Counted from the first letter of the stretch, positions 1 to 11,969 are shown. The stretch: 64,000 nucleotides of DNA from Methylobacterium sp. W2 (GCF_020662345.1 NZ_VMOA01000001.1:62001-126000); one strand, 5' to 3'. Program-made: numbers and translations. Notes: generated by a model from the letters alone, not told the origin.

Positions 1-537
1 CTCGCTCCTAGAACCGATAATTTATGTTCATAGTATACACCCATCACGACGACTCCGAATGGGAAGCACCGTATATATAAAATATAGCACGCATTTTTGT
101 TGGACTTATAGAGGCAGTGCGCTGTACGCGCGAGCTCGTGATATTTATTTGACTTGTGGGCTTCGCCATTTGTATCAGTCGGGCAGGAAGGACGCCATGA
201 TGCGAGTGATGTATCCACCAGCTAAAGCTCCGAGGAAGCCTTAATCGTAAAATGGCAAGCCAGCCGGCGTGGGCAGCCTTGATGCAGACGCTGAGACGCC
301 GCCGGGCATAGCTTCCACAGGGAACGGAAGACCCTCCCGATGTTGCCCCGTTACCATTGCCTTTATCGGTTAAGTGGACTCATCGGATGATGTCCGCTCG
401 CCCATGGCTTTCCGGCCATGCGGGCATCTGCGGCCTCGTGCGGGCGTGAGGTCGAAATCCAAAAGGCCTCGGTCGCTCATGGTCCAGGGGTTATCCCGGT
501 TCGTCAGCGTACGAGCGTTTCGATTCACGCGGAAGTT
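1..537. other. AT-rich edge region without a supportable gene
   Basis: The first 240 bases are clearly richer in A and T than the rest of the window and contain runs such as TATATATAAAATATAG. A 61-codon open frame at 59-244 has no recognisable domain and no convincing ribosome-binding site. The remainder up to the DUF423 stop codon at 538 shows nothing I can identify. The composition suggests acquired or non-coding DNA, but the window edge hides the context. Confidence 0.4.
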
Positions 538-918
538 TCAGCCGCGTCGCATTGGAACGAACGCCGCGATTCCCGCCACAAGCCATCCCCCCATCAGCAG
601 AACCCCACCGGTCGGCGCAGCCATGGGAAAGAGCGGGATGCCCTGAAGCGCACGCAGCGCGAGGTCGCCCGAGAACAGGATAAGGCCGAGAACCAGAGCG
701 AAGGCGGCGATGCGGGTCGTCAGACGGTGCGTGGCGCCCATGCCGACCAGAGCCACGAGGCCGATCACGGCGGGCGCGTGGAACAGCAGGAAATGCGCCG
801 CCGTCTTGAGGCTGTCGGCGCCTGGGATATGGGCCGCCGCAGCGCTTGCCGCGACGCCGAGCAGGCCGGCCAGCGCGCCGAGCGCCAGCAGGATGCGGTC
901 GGGCAGGGCGAGAATCAT
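538..918 (-). CDS. DUF423 family small membrane protein
   Basis: A 126-residue integral membrane protein of the DUF423 (YgdD-like) family, of unknown function. Four hydrophobic segments are visible at about residues 5-30, 40-62, 66-85 and 95-122. The family pattern is kept: a histidine-containing 'TAAHFLLFHA' helix, then 'LFSGDLALRALQG', then a glycine-rich final helix. Its start codon overlaps the engB stop by four bases (ATGA), so it is the last gene of the rpmH-rnpA-yidC-engB series and is probably translated by coupling. The family assignment rests on this pattern and length; the cellular role is unknown. Confidence 0.8.
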   Translation of the reverse strand: MILALPDRILLALGALAGLLGVAASAAAAHIPGADSLKTAAHFLLFHAPAVIGLVALVGMGATHRLTTRIAAFALVLGLILFSGDLALRALQGIPLFPMAAPTGGVLLMGGWLVAGIAAFVPMRRG

Positions 919-1565
919 GCGCCGCGCTCGGACAGGAGCCGGGCGACGCTGGCACGCAGTTCCGGCACGCCGCGGTCGTCGCGGCTCGAGGTGAGCAGGA
1001 TCTCAGGGTAGGCGGCGGGGCGCTTGGCAATGGCAGAGCGGATGCCGGCGATGCGCGCCTCGATCTCGGCCTTCTTCAGGGCGTCGCCCTTGGTCAGGAC
1101 GATCTGGTAGCTCACGGCAGCCTTGTCGAGCCCGTCGAGCACATCGGTGTCTATGCTCTTCAGCCCGTGGCGGGAATCGATCAGCATAAAGACGCGGGCG
1201 AGGTTGGCGCGGCCCTTCAGGTAATCGTGGATCAGGTCGGTCCAGGCCTCGACCTTGGTCCTCTCCACCGCCGCGTAGCCGTAGCCGGGCATGTCCACCA
1301 GGGTGAGACGGCCGCCGATATCGAAGAAGTTGAGCTGCTGCGTCCGCCCCGGCGTGTGCGACGTCCGCGCCAGGGTGTTGCGGCCGGTCAGTGCGTTGAC
1401 GAGGCTCGACTTGCCGACATTCGAGCGGCCGGCGAAGGCGATCTCGACGCCTTTCATCGGCGGCAGGGCAGCGACGGTGGGCGCGGAAGACAGGAAGTCC
1501 GCGACCCCGGCGAACAGCAGGCGGCCGGATTCGAGGAGGGCCGCGTCGGCTTCGGGTTGGGACAT
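915..1565 (-). CDS. engB: Ribosome biogenesis GTPase EngB/YihA
   Basis: A 216-residue GTPase needed for late assembly of the large ribosomal subunit. All G motifs are visible: P-loop GRSNVGKS at residues 46-53, G2 TPGRT at 71-75, G3 DMPGYG at 91-96 and G4 TKGD at 158-161. The frame stays open upstream to 1613, but that extension runs into a palindromic repeat, and the ATG at 1565 begins the typical short EngB N-terminus (MSQPEADAAL). It follows yidC on the same strand, an order common in alphaproteobacteria, and overlaps the DUF423 gene by four bases. Confidence 0.95.
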   Translation of the reverse strand: MSQPEADAALLESGRLLFAGVADFLSSAPTVAALPPMKGVEIAFAGRSNVGKSSLVNALTGRNTLARTSHTPGRTQQLNFFDIGGRLTLVDMPGYGYAAVERTKVEAWTDLIHDYLKGRANLARVFMLIDSRHGLKSIDTDVLDGLDKAAVSYQIVLTKGDALKKAEIEARIAGIRSAIAKRPAAYPEILLTSSRDDRGVPELRASVARLLSERGA

Positions 1566-1612
1566 GGTGCGGCTCCGGCGGCGGGCTCTGGTCGGGATGT
1601 CCCACCTCACCA

Positions 1613-1723
1613 CCTCATCCTGAGGTGCCTTCGTGAAACGAAGGCCTCGAAGGAGGCCTCCATGGCCCTGTGCGGGTCCTGGAAACCTCTTTCGAGGCCG
1701 CTGCGCGGCACCTCAGGATGAGG
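1613..1723. repeat. Dispersed palindromic repeat, family A copy 1
   Basis: A long imperfect palindrome. The left arm begins CCTCATCCTGAGGTGCC and the right arm ends GGCACCTCAGGATGAGG; inner arms carry CCTCGAAGGAGG and CTTTCGAGGCC. It lies between the stop of yidC (1757) and the start of engB (1565). Three more copies occur at 13911, 44860 and 50510. The transcript would fold into a long hairpin, as in REP/BIME elements. Confidence 0.85.
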
Positions 1724-1756
1724 GCATCGGTAGGAACTCGCCCGAAAATGGACGGC

Positions 1757-3601
1757 TTAGCTCTTGGCCGGTGCGTTTTTGTCGGCGGGCTTCTTCTTGA
1801 ACATCCCGCCGAGGTTGTCCCACAACTCCACCTTCACGCCATTGCGGCGCATGATGACGTATTGCTGGATGACCGAGAGGGTGTTGTTCCAGGCCCAGTA
1901 GATCACCAGACCGGCCGGGAACGAGCCGAGCATGAAGGTGAACACGATCGGCATGAAGGTGAAGATCTGCGCCTGGACCGGGTCCGGCGGCGCGGGGTTC
2001 ATCTTCATCTGGATGAACATCGTGATGCCCATGACGATCGGCCAGATACCGAGATGGATGAAGTCCGGGGCGGCGAAGGGCAGGAGTCCGAACAGATTGA
2101 GGATGTTGGTCGGATCGGGCGCGGCGAGATCCTGGATCCAGCCGAAGAACGGCGCGTGCCGCATCTCGATGGTGATGAACAGGACTTTGTAGAGCGCGAA
2201 GAAGACCGGGATCTGGATCAGCACCGGCCAACAGCCGGCGACCGGATTGATCTTCTCCTTCTTGTACAGCTCCATCATCGCCTGCTGCTGCTTCATCTTG
2301 TCGTCGCCGTAGCGCTCGCGGATCGAGGCCATCTCCGGCTGCACGGCCTTCATCTTGGCCATGGACTGGTACGACTTGTTGGCGATCGGCAGGAACAGCA
2401 GCTTGAGGCAGAAGGTCACCACCAGGATCGACACGCCGAAATTGCCGAACAGGTGGAAGAAGAAGTCCAGCGCCCGGAACATCGGCTTGGTGATGAAGTG
2501 GAACCAGCCCCAGTCGATCATCAGATCGAACTGCTTGATGCCGAGATCCTTCTGGTAGTTGTTGATCGTGTTGACTTCCTTGGCGCCGGCAAAGAGCTGC
2601 TGGGTCGCCGTCACGGTGGTGCCCGGCGCGACATTGCGGCCGTCGCCGCGCACGCTGGCCTGGTAGACCTTGGTCGCGCCGTCGGTGCGCTCGGTGAAGC
2701 TGCCGGTATAGGGCGTGGCCTGGTCGGGGATGGTGGCTGCCGCCCAGTACTTGTCGGTGATGCCGACGAAGCCACCGGTCACGTTCGCCCAGGCCTTGCC
2801 CTTGGTGTTGGCATTGCCGAGCACCGGCTCCTTGGCGACGTGATCGTAGGTGTATTCCTGCAGGCCATCGGCGCCGACCACGCCGATCATGCCTTCATGC
2901 AGCACGTAATAGCCCTGCGTCGTCGGCTTGCCCCAGCGCGAGACGAGCCCGTAGGGGTAGAGGGTGACGGCGGTGGCGCCCTTGTTCTCGACCTCGTCGC
3001 GGACCGTGAACATGAACTTGTCGTCGACGGCGATGACGCGGCGGAACACGAGTCCGGCGCCGTTGTCGTAGGTCAGCGTCAGGGGCTTGGCCGGCGTCAG
3101 CACGGTCTCGTCGGCGGTCCACACCGTGTCACCGGTGGGGAGGGGGCCGGCATTCTGCCCGACCCAGCCGAACTCGGCGTAGTAGGGATTGGCGCTGCCG
3201 GTGGGCGAGAGCAGCACGATGCGCGGGCTCTTGTCGTCCACGGTCTCGTGGTAGCCCTTGAGCGAGACGTCGTCGACGCGGCCACCCTTGAGAGCGATCG
3301 AACCGGCCAGGGCCGGGGTGTCGATGGTGACGCGCGGCGAGCGGGCGAGCGCCGCCTCACGGCTTTCCGCCGGCGTCTGCGCATTCGGCAGGGTGCCGGG
3401 CACGGGTGCCGAGGGGCCGCCTTCCGCCGGGCTCGCCGAGGGCGCGCCGGTGGGGTTGGCGGCCTGCTGCGCCGCCTTGCTCTGAAGTGCGGCCTGACGC
3501 TGCTCCTCCACGCGTGGGGCGGCGATGAAATAGTTCCAACCGAGCAGGACCGCCAGCGACAAGGCGATCGCGACGATCATGTTCGTCTTGTCATTACCCA
3601 T
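1757..3601 (-). CDS. yidC: Membrane protein insertase YidC
   Basis: A 614-residue inner-membrane insertase/chaperone that works alone or with the Sec translocon. It has an N-terminal membrane segment (about residues 8-27, ending '[14 protein letters not shown]'), a low-complexity Ala/Pro linker, a large periplasmic beta domain (about 85-360), and the conserved C-terminal membrane core with '[18 protein letters not shown]' near residue 400. The cytoplasmic loop '[21 protein letters not shown]' type motif and the Lys-rich C-terminus ([13 protein letters not shown]) are typical of Gram-negative YidC. Its start overlaps the end of rnpA by eight bases. The small yidD gene often found between rnpA and yidC is absent here. 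Confidence 0.96.
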   Translation of the reverse strand: MGNDKTNMIVAIALSLAVLLGWNYFIAAPRVEEQRQAALQSKAAQQAANPTGAPSASPAEGGPSAPVPGTLPNAQTPAESREAALARSPRVTIDTPALAGSIALKGGRVDDVSLKGYHETVDDKSPRIVLLSPTGSANPYYAEFGWVGQNAGPLPTGDTVWTADETVLTPAKPLTLTYDNGAGLVFRRVIAVDDKFMFTVRDEVENKGATAVTLYPYGLVSRWGKPTTQGYYVLHEGMIGVVGADGLQEYTYDHVAKEPVLGNANTKGKAWANVTGGFVGITDKYWAAATIPDQATPYTGSFTERTDGATKVYQASVRGDGRNVAPGTTVTATQQLFAGAKEVNTINNYQKDLGIKQFDLMIDWGWFHFITKPMFRALDFFFHLFGNFGVSILVVTFCLKLLFLPIANKSYQSMAKMKAVQPEMASIRERYGDDKMKQQQAMMELYKKEKINPVAGCWPVLIQIPVFFALYKVLFITIEMRHAPFFGWIQDLAAPDPTNILNLFGLLPFAAPDFIHLGIWPIVMGITMFIQMKMNPAPPDPVQAQIFTFMPIVFTFMLGSFPAGLVIYWAWNNTLSVIQQYVIMRRNGVKVELWDNLGGMFKKKPADKNAPAKS

Positions 3602-4238
3602 CGAGAGATCCGTCGCGTGTGTTCGGAGGAGGGGATGGAACGGAAACGTCGCCCGAGCCGGCGGGAATCGTCCCCGCCGCGTTTCGCGCGGGCGAATGCG
3701 TCGACGTCAGGGCGGGTGATGCGGCTTTGGAGGAGGCGGTTGCCTCGGAGCCCGAGACGGGCTTGCCCGCATGGGGCTTCCCGGACCTGCGCCGCCCCCG
3801 CGAGGAAGGACCCGATTCGCCACTCTTCGTCCCGCCGGGCTTGACCACCGCGCCGACGGAGCGGCGCAGGTCGGCGATCAGCGTCTCGAACGGGGCATGC
3901 AGGGCAGGTCGTCTCGCGACGAGAACGATGTCCGCCGAGGCATCGGGAAGATCCACGGAGGCACGGGCCACTGCATCGCGCAGCCTGCGGCGAATCCGAT
4001 TACGCTCGGTGGCATGCCCGACACGCTTCGTGATCGTGAAACCGATTCGCAGCCCCTCGATGGGCGCGACGTCGGCGACAGGTGCTCCGGAGGCCGCATC
4101 GCGCAGCCGTCCCTGGGCACTCATGAGCTCAGTATGGAACCGTCGCCCCCCGGCGGCAGCGAGGAAGTCCGGTCGCCGCTTGAGCCGTCCGATCGTCGAC
4201 ACTGCCGGTTCGATCCTGCGGCCTAGGGGCGAGGTCAT
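3594..4238 (-). CDS. rnpA: Ribonuclease P protein component, with long C-terminal tail
   Basis: Protein subunit of RNase P, which trims the 5' ends of tRNAs. The core (about residues 15-130) shows '[13 protein letters not shown]' at the start and the RNA-binding helix motif [11 protein letters not shown]. The chosen ATG gives 214 residues; the frame continues upstream to 4370 but would overlap rpmH. RnpA is usually about 110-150 residues; the extra 80 or so at the C-terminus are low-complexity, rich in Ser, Gly, Pro, Ala and basic residues, and probably disordered. Its last eight bases overlap yidC, so the two are likely translationally coupled. It lies 52 bases downstream of rpmH. Confidence 0.93.
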   Translation of the reverse strand: MTSPLGRRIEPAVSTIGRLKRRPDFLAAAGGRRFHTELMSAQGRLRDAASGAPVADVAPIEGLRIGFTITKRVGHATERNRIRRRLRDAVARASVDLPDASADIVLVARRPALHAPFETLIADLRRSVGAVVKPGGTKSGESGPSSRGRRRSGKPHAGKPVSGSEATASSKAASPALTSTHSPARNAAGTIPAGSGDVSVPSPPPNTRDGSLDG

Positions 4239-4290
4239 GGTCTGAGCAAGGCTGTCCTCGGCGTTCCGTGCCGCTGAGGGCACGGATGCC

Positions 4291-4425
4291 TTAGGCCGAG
4301 AGCTTCTTGCGGCCGTGCGAACGACGGGCTGCGATGACCTTGCGGCCGCCGGCCGTGGCCATGCGCGCACGGAAACCGTGGCGACGCTTACGCACGAGCT
4401 TGCTGGGCTGATAAGTTCTCTTCAT
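4291..4425 (-). CDS. rpmH: 50S ribosomal protein L34
   Basis: A 44-residue, highly basic ribosomal protein. Translation begins [18 protein letters not shown] and ends GRKKLSA, which is diagnostic for L34. It heads the classic rpmH-rnpA-yidC cluster on the minus strand. No promoter could be assigned with confidence in the region upstream (4426-4953). Confidence 0.97.
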   Translation of the reverse strand: MKRTYQPSKLVRKRRHGFRARMATAGGRKVIAARRSHGRKKLSA

Positions 4426-4626
4426 GGCGCGATCTCCGATGGCCGAGGATCGATCCGGCTGGCTGCAGGAGCCCCACCGACATCTTCACTCGCCCTGAAA
4501 TGTGTCTGCAAGCGCGAAGAGCGCCCACATGGGGCGCGGCGACGCGATGGCGCGGCTTATGACGGAGAGGGGGGGCGAAGTCAATTCTGGCACGGGCATT
4601 TCCCGTCGCGCCCGACACCGCCCACG

Positions 4627-4643
4627 TTAGCCGGCCGTTAACC
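4627..4643 (+). promoter_or_regulatory. Candidate CtrA-binding site upstream of orphan terminator
   Basis: The sequence reads TTAG-CCGGCCG-TTAACC, which differs by one base from the established CtrA consensus TTAA-N7-TTAA(C). It lies about 90 bases before the orphan terminator and about 310 bases before rcdA. Binding is inferred only. Confidence 0.35.
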
Positions 4644-4733
4644 TTTGCAGCCTATGAAGAAATCATGTCCGGGTTTCCGGATGTGGGGCAGATTTCGATC
4701 TGCCGCTGTTTTGATGCCTCTGTCGACTTCTCC

Positions 4734-4762
4734 AAAGCCGCCCCTCCGGGCGGCTTTTTTTT
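4734..4762 (+). terminator. Intrinsic terminator with no upstream gene
   Basis: The stem AAAGCCGCCC / GGGCGGCTTT closes a short loop and is followed by a run of eight T's on the plus strand, a textbook Rho-independent terminator. No plus-strand gene lies between 4426 and here, so it must end either a small RNA or a regulated leader of rcdA. Confidence 0.8.
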
Positions 4763-4831
4763 CGTCGTCACCGATGCGCGTGTCCGGCACCTGCGACGCC
4801 GCCCGTTTGGCACGATGTCCGCGTGTTAACG

Positions 4832-4847
4832 TTAACCTCCGGTCAAC
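4832..4847 (+). promoter_or_regulatory. Candidate CtrA-binding site upstream of rcdA
   Basis: The sequence reads TTAA-CCTCCGG-TCAAC, one base away from the CtrA consensus TTAA-N7-TTAA(C), and it overlaps the palindrome GTTAACGTTAAC. It lies 107 bases before the rcdA start codon. RcdA acts in CtrA degradation in Caulobacter, so feedback control is plausible but is not shown by sequence alone. Confidence 0.4.
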
Positions 4848-4953
4848 GGCGCGGGGCGGTGCGTTCGGCGCTAGTGTTGCGCCTCTGGTCGCGAACGCAA
4901 CGATCGTGTCCCAGGTCGGGACGAAACGGTCCGATAGCGGCACAGGAGGCAGG

Positions 4954-5481
4954 ATGAACGAGTTCGACGTCACCTTTCGCGACGAGCGGGACTGGGTCAG
5001 CTTCGGCGACACCTACGTGAACTCGGAGGCCTTCCGGGTTCTGTTCCGCGAGGGCATGACCATGGTCGAGGAGGCGGCGGCCTATCTCGATGGTGATGGA
5101 CGCGAGGAATCACGCCTGCTGTCACGCGACAGCACCCTGTCCTATGCCAGCGAGAGCATGCGCCTGACCACACGGCTGATGCAGATCGCCTCCTGGCTGC
5201 TCGTGCAACGCGCCGTGTCGGAGGGCGAGATCACCCCGGCCCAAGCGCTTCAGGAGAAGACCCGCGTCCGCCTCGCGACGCCGGAGGCCTTCCGCGCCGA
5301 GACGTTCGGCGCGCTCCCGGCGCGTCTCCAGGACCTGACCATCCGCTCGCGCCGGCTCCATGCCCGCATCCTGCATCTCGACGGCCTCATCTCCGACGAT
5401 CACCCGACCCCGATAGTCCGCGAGAGCCCCGTGGCCGCCCAGCAGGGTCTGCTGCGCAGCGCCTTCGGCTTGGCGCATTGA
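4954..5481 (+). CDS. rcdA: RcdA-like regulator of CtrA degradation (DUF1465)
   Basis: A 175-residue, mostly helical cytoplasmic protein of the DUF1465 family. In Caulobacter the family member RcdA helps deliver the cell-cycle regulator CtrA to ClpXP. The family pattern is visible in 'FRVLFREGMTMVEEAAAYLDG', 'LMQIASWLLVQRAVSEGEIT' and the final alpha-helical part. The ATG has a strong ribosome-binding site (AGGAGG at 4944-4949). The 3' end with its stop codon has been tandemly duplicated (5467-5511). Assignment to DUF1465 is firm; that it has the RcdA role here is inferred. Confidence 0.85.
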   Translation: MNEFDVTFRDERDWVSFGDTYVNSEAFRVLFREGMTMVEEAAAYLDGDGREESRLLSRDSTLSYASESMRLTTRLMQIASWLLVQRAVSEGEITPAQALQEKTRVRLATPEAFRAETFGALPARLQDLTIRSRRLHARILHLDGLISDDHPTPIVRESPVAAQQGLLRSAFGLAH

Positions 5482-5511
5482 GGCTTGGCGCATTGAGGTC
5501 TGGTGCATTGA
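5467..5511 (+). repeat. Three tandem 15-base units at the rcdA stop codon
   Basis: GGCTTGGCGCATTGA occurs twice exactly (5467-5481, 5482-5496), followed by a third unit GGTCTGGTGCATTGA with two differences. Each unit carries an in-frame TGA, so rcdA ends in a triplicated stop region. Confidence 0.85.
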
Positions 5512-5535
5512 AGCCCGGCGGGGCTCCAATGCCGC

Positions 5536-5582
5536 GAAACGCGAAAGGGCGGCGCCTCGTCGGCGCCGCCCTTTCGCGTTTC
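5536..5582. terminator. Strong bidirectional terminator hairpin between rcdA and rpmE
   Basis: A perfect 21-bp stem with a five-base loop (TCGTC): GAAACGCGAAAGGGCGGCGC on the left and its exact complement on the right. It lies between convergent rcdA and rpmE and probably ends both transcripts. Confidence 0.85.
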
Positions 5583-5631
5583 CAGAACACTCCGCCGCCA
5601 CTAAACGGTCGCGGCGGTCAGGTCCGAGAGA

Positions 5632-5886
5632 TCACTTCTTGCCGAAGGACAGGGCGCCGAAGCGCGAGTTGAACCGCGAGACGCGGCCGCCGCGATCGAG
5701 CATCTTCTGCTCGCCACCGGTCCAGGCCGGGTGCGTGTTCGGGTCGATGTCGAGGTTGAGGGTGTCACCCTCCTTGCCGTAGGTCGACCGGGTCATGTAG
5801 TCGGACCCATCGGTCATCACGACCTTGATGAAATGGTAGTCGGGATGCTCGGTTCCCTTGGCCTTGTCGGCCGCACTCTTTGCCAT
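5632..5886 (-). CDS. rpmE: 50S ribosomal protein L31 (zinc-free type)
   Basis: An 84-residue large-subunit protein. The L31 core is clear: '[17 protein letters not shown]', '[16 protein letters not shown]' and 'HPAWTG'. The CxxC zinc ligands of the Cys-containing type are absent, which is usual in alphaproteobacteria. The N-terminal extension [13 protein letters not shown] is longer than in many homologues. It is monocistronic, with a hairpin terminator downstream. Confidence 0.95.
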   Translation of the reverse strand: MAKSAADKAKGTEHPDYHFIKVVMTDGSDYMTRSTYGKEGDTLNLDIDPNTHPAWTGGEQKMLDRGGRVSRFNSRFGALSFGKK

Positions 5887-5997
5887 GACGAAATCCTTGA
5901 ATAGCCACGCCGACCGGCCCGCCTGGCGGCCCGCGGCCTTAGATCACGCGCAATCGGATGAAGGCGGGCCTATACCCCACGTGCTTCCTCCGAACAA

Positions 5998-6033
5998 GCG
6001 CCCGGGCGCGGGAGATCGCCCGGGCGCGTATTT
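5998..6033 (+). terminator. Terminator-like hairpin before the ABC exporter gene
   Basis: Arms GCGCCCGGGCG (5998-6008) and CGCCCGGGCGC (6017-6027) form a perfect 11-bp stem with an eight-base loop, followed by GTATTTTC. It lies 24 bases before the exporter start codon, and no plus-strand gene precedes it, so it may act as a leader attenuator or may block read-through. Confidence 0.5.
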
Positions 6034-6056
6034 TCTTGAGACGATGACGAGGCACG

Positions 6057-7904
6057 ATGGCTCGCGGGCGTAACAAAATTTCAGGCGGCGATGGCCGCGG
6101 CAAGGCGCCTCTCGGGTCGCTGAAGCCGCTGATTCCGTTCGCGCTGGTCTATCGCGGCCGCATCTTCGCGGCGTTCCTGTCGCTGCTGGCGGCCTCCGGG
6201 GCGACTCTGGTTGTGCCCATCGCACTCCGGCGGGTGATCGATCACGGCTTCTCGCCCGAGGGCCACAGCGTCATCGACGCTTACTTCATGGCGCTGATCG
6301 GCGTGGTGACGGTTCTCGCCCTGTCGAGTGCGGCCCGCTATTACACCGTGGTGACGCTGGGTGAGCGCGTGGTCGCGGACCTGCGCAGCGCGGTCTTCGC
6401 CCGCCTCACCATCCTCGATCCGGCCTTCTTCGACCGCTCGCAATCGGGCGAGATCGTGTCGCGGCTCACGGCCGACGCGACGCAGGTGAAGGCGGTCTTC
6501 GGCGTCTCGATTTCCATTCTCCTGCGCAACGCCTTCCTGTTCGTCGGCGCGGTAGCGATGATGGTCTTCACCAGCCCGAAGCTGTCCATCCTCGTGCTGG
6601 TGGCGATTCCCCTCATCGTGTTCCCGCTCATCCTGTCCGGGCGCGGCGTGCGGCGGCGTTCCCGCGCTGCGCAGGACCGGCTCGCCGATGCCTCGGCCTA
6701 TGCGGCAGAAGCCATCGGGGCGATCCGCACCATGCAGGCCTTTGGCATGGGACGCGCCACGGCGGAGCATTTCGGGCAAGCCTCCGAGAATGCCTATTCC
6801 GCCGCACGCAACTCGGTCCAGGCCCGCGCCCTCCTCACCGGGGTGGCGATCTTCCTGATCTCGGCCAGCGTCGTCGGGGTGATGTGGTACGGCGCGCAAG
6901 GGGTGCTCGCCGGTACGATGACGGCGGGCCAGCTCTCGCAATTCGTGCTCTACGCCGTGTTCGGCGCCAGCGCCCTGGGCCAGCTCTCCGAGGTCTACGG
7001 CGAACTCGCCCAGGCGGCCGGCGCCGCAGAGCGCCTGGGCGAGATCCTGGCCGCCGAGCCCGCGATCCGCGCACCCGCCGATCCGGTGCCGCTGCCGGTG
7101 CCGCCGCGGGGCGAGGTGGCCTTCGAGCAGGTGCGCCTCACCTATCCGACCCGGCCCGAACACCCCTCGCTGGACGGGATCAGCTTCCAGGTGGCGCATG
7201 GCGAGCGCGTCGCTCTCGTCGGCCCCTCGGGTGCCGGCAAGACCACGGTGCTGCAGGCGCTGCTGCGCTTCTACGACCCGCAATCGGGGGTGGTCCGCGT
7301 CGATGGGGTCGACATCACTGCCGTCGATCCGGATTCGCTCCGCGAGCGCATGTCCCTGGTGCCGCAGGACCCCACCGTGTTCTCCGGCTCGGTGATGGAC
7401 AACATCCGCTACGGCCGACCCCGGGCCAGCGAGGCCGAGATCCATCGCGCCGCCGAACTCGCCCATGCGGACGGCTTCATCCGCGCCCTGCCGCAGGGCT
7501 ACGACACCCAGGTTGGCGAGCGCGGCGTGACCCTGTCCGGCGGTCAGCGCCAGCGCGTCGCCATCGCCCGCGCCATCCTCAAGGACGCGCCGATCCTGCT
7601 CCTCGACGAGGCGACCTCGGCGCTGGATGCCGAGAGCGAGCGCGCGGTGCAGACGGCGCTCGATACCCTCATGCGCGGGCGCACCACGCTGGTCATCGCC
7701 CACCGCTTGGCCACCATCCGCGCCGCCGACCGCATCCTCGTCCTCGACGGCGGCCGGATCGTCGAGACCGGCACGCATGAGAGCCTGCTCGCGCAAGGGG
7801 CGCTCTATGCCCAGCTCGCCGCCCTCCAGTTCACCGACGCGCTGGACGAGACGGCGCGCGGCAAGGAGCCGAAGGCCAAGCGCCTCGCCCTGCCGGCGGA
7901 ATAG
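6057..7904 (+). CDS. MsbA-type ABC exporter (fused membrane and ATPase domains)
   Basis: A 615-residue half-transporter that should act as a homodimer in the inner membrane. Residues about 20-320 form a six-helix transmembrane domain ('RIFAAFLSLLAASGATLVVP' first helix). The ATPase domain follows, with Walker A GPSGAGKT near residue 389, Q-loop 'LVPQDPTVFSGSV', signature LSGGQRQR near 492, Walker B ILLLDEATSALD and switch 'IAHRLAT'. It resembles the MsbA/BmrA subfamily of lipid or drug exporters; substrate cannot be read from sequence. It stands between rpmE and dnaE with no operon partner, and a terminator-like hairpin precedes it. Confidence 0.9.
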   Translation: MARGRNKISGGDGRGKAPLGSLKPLIPFALVYRGRIFAAFLSLLAASGATLVVPIALRRVIDHGFSPEGHSVIDAYFMALIGVVTVLALSSAARYYTVVTLGERVVADLRSAVFARLTILDPAFFDRSQSGEIVSRLTADATQVKAVFGVSISILLRNAFLFVGAVAMMVFTSPKLSILVLVAIPLIVFPLILSGRGVRRRSRAAQDRLADASAYAAEAIGAIRTMQAFGMGRATAEHFGQASENAYSAARNSVQARALLTGVAIFLISASVVGVMWYGAQGVLAGTMTAGQLSQFVLYAVFGASALGQLSEVYGELAQAAGAAERLGEILAAEPAIRAPADPVPLPVPPRGEVAFEQVRLTYPTRPEHPSLDGISFQVAHGERVALVGPSGAGKTTVLQALLRFYDPQSGVVRVDGVDITAVDPDSLRERMSLVPQDPTVFSGSVMDNIRYGRPRASEAEIHRAAELAHADGFIRALPQGYDTQVGERGVTLSGGQRQRVAIARAILKDAPILLLDEATSALDAESERAVQTALDTLMRGRTTLVIAHRLATIRAADRILVLDGGRIVETGTHESLLAQGALYAQLAALQFTDALDETARGKEPKAKRLALPAE

Positions 7905-8046
7905 GGTTTTCTCGCGAGGAGAGGTCATTGCGAGAAGAGGTCTGGCTGGGAGGGGGCTGTTGCGCCCGTAGCTCTCTCCACAGGCAAATGCGGCCTGATC
8001 GGCGACGTTTGGTTTACGCTAACGAACGACTCGCATTGGTGGCGGC

Positions 8047-11556
<3,510 letters not shown>

Positions 11557-11579
11557 CGGGGCTTGTGCCGGCGATGGGC

Positions 11580-11969
11580 TCAGTCTCGTGAGGGGAGGGG
11601 CCCGTCGAACGTCTCGCGCGCCGTCTCCACCGCCGCGAGGTTCTGCTCGGCCCATATCCACACGCCGCAGAAGGCGGCGCCGAGGCTCTGGCCGAGTTGC
11701 GTCAATCGGTACTCGACCTTGGGCGGCACCACCGGATGCACGGTGCGGATCACCAATCCGTCCCGCTCCATGTGGCGGAGCGTCTGGGTCAGCATCTTCT
11801 GGCTGATCGTGCCGATGGATCGGCTGAGCTCGGTGAAGCGAAGCTCGCCCCGCTCCTCCAGGATTTCGAGGATCAGCATCGTCCATTTGTCGGCAACGCG
11901 GCCGATCAGGTCGTGGACGAGGGCCTCGACGCGTGGATCCGCCTCGGCCGGCGGGTGAGGGGCCGCCAT
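11580..11969 (-). CDS. HxlR-family transcriptional regulator
   Basis: A 129-residue winged-helix regulator. The family hallmark 'IGTISQKMLTQTLRHMERDG' followed by 'PPKVEYRLTQLG' is clear, and 'DKWTMLILEILEERGELRF' marks the first helix pair. The ATG at 11969 has an AAAGGAGAG ribosome-binding site; the longer frame upstream overlaps the divergent promoter. It is divergent from the SDR gene at 12079, a typical HxlR arrangement in which the regulator controls its redox-enzyme neighbour, often in response to quinones or aldehydes. The effector is not known. There are few cysteines, so a thiol switch is uncertain. Confidence 0.88.
   Translation of the reverse strand: MAAPHPPAEADPRVEALVHDLIGRVADKWTMLILEILEERGELRFTELSRSIGTISQKMLTQTLRHMERDGLVIRTVHPVVPPKVEYRLTQLGQSLGAAFCGVWIWAEQNLAAVETARETFDGPLPSRD

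Larger units (their letters stand above)
4426..4953. other. Long intergenic region between rpmH and rcdA
   Basis: A 528-base region between divergent rpmH (minus) and rcdA (plus). It holds no convincing coding sequence. It does hold two near-consensus CtrA-type sites (4627 and 4832), an intrinsic terminator pointing to the right (4734-4762) with no gene in front of it, and a GTTAACGTTAAC palindrome at 4825-4836. A short transcript ending at the terminator is a candidate small RNA. Confidence 0.5.

Noticed and set aside
59..244. 61-codon frame in the AT-rich edge
   Set aside because: No ribosome-binding site, no domain and biased by short AT-rich codons; insufficient support.
1566..1613. Upstream extension of engB to an ATG at 1613
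   Set aside because: The extra residues (MVRWDIPTRARRRSR) run into the palindromic repeat and are not part of typical EngB proteins.
1670..3844. 724-codon plus-strand frame opposite yidC and rnpA
   Set aside because: His/Asp/Arg-rich shadow translation typical of antisense GC-rich genes; yidC and rnpA are clear on the other strand.
4825..4836. GTTAACGTTAAC as an origin or HpaI-type repeat
   Set aside because: No DnaA boxes or AT-rich unwinding region were seen around it; it is better explained as part of the CtrA-like region.
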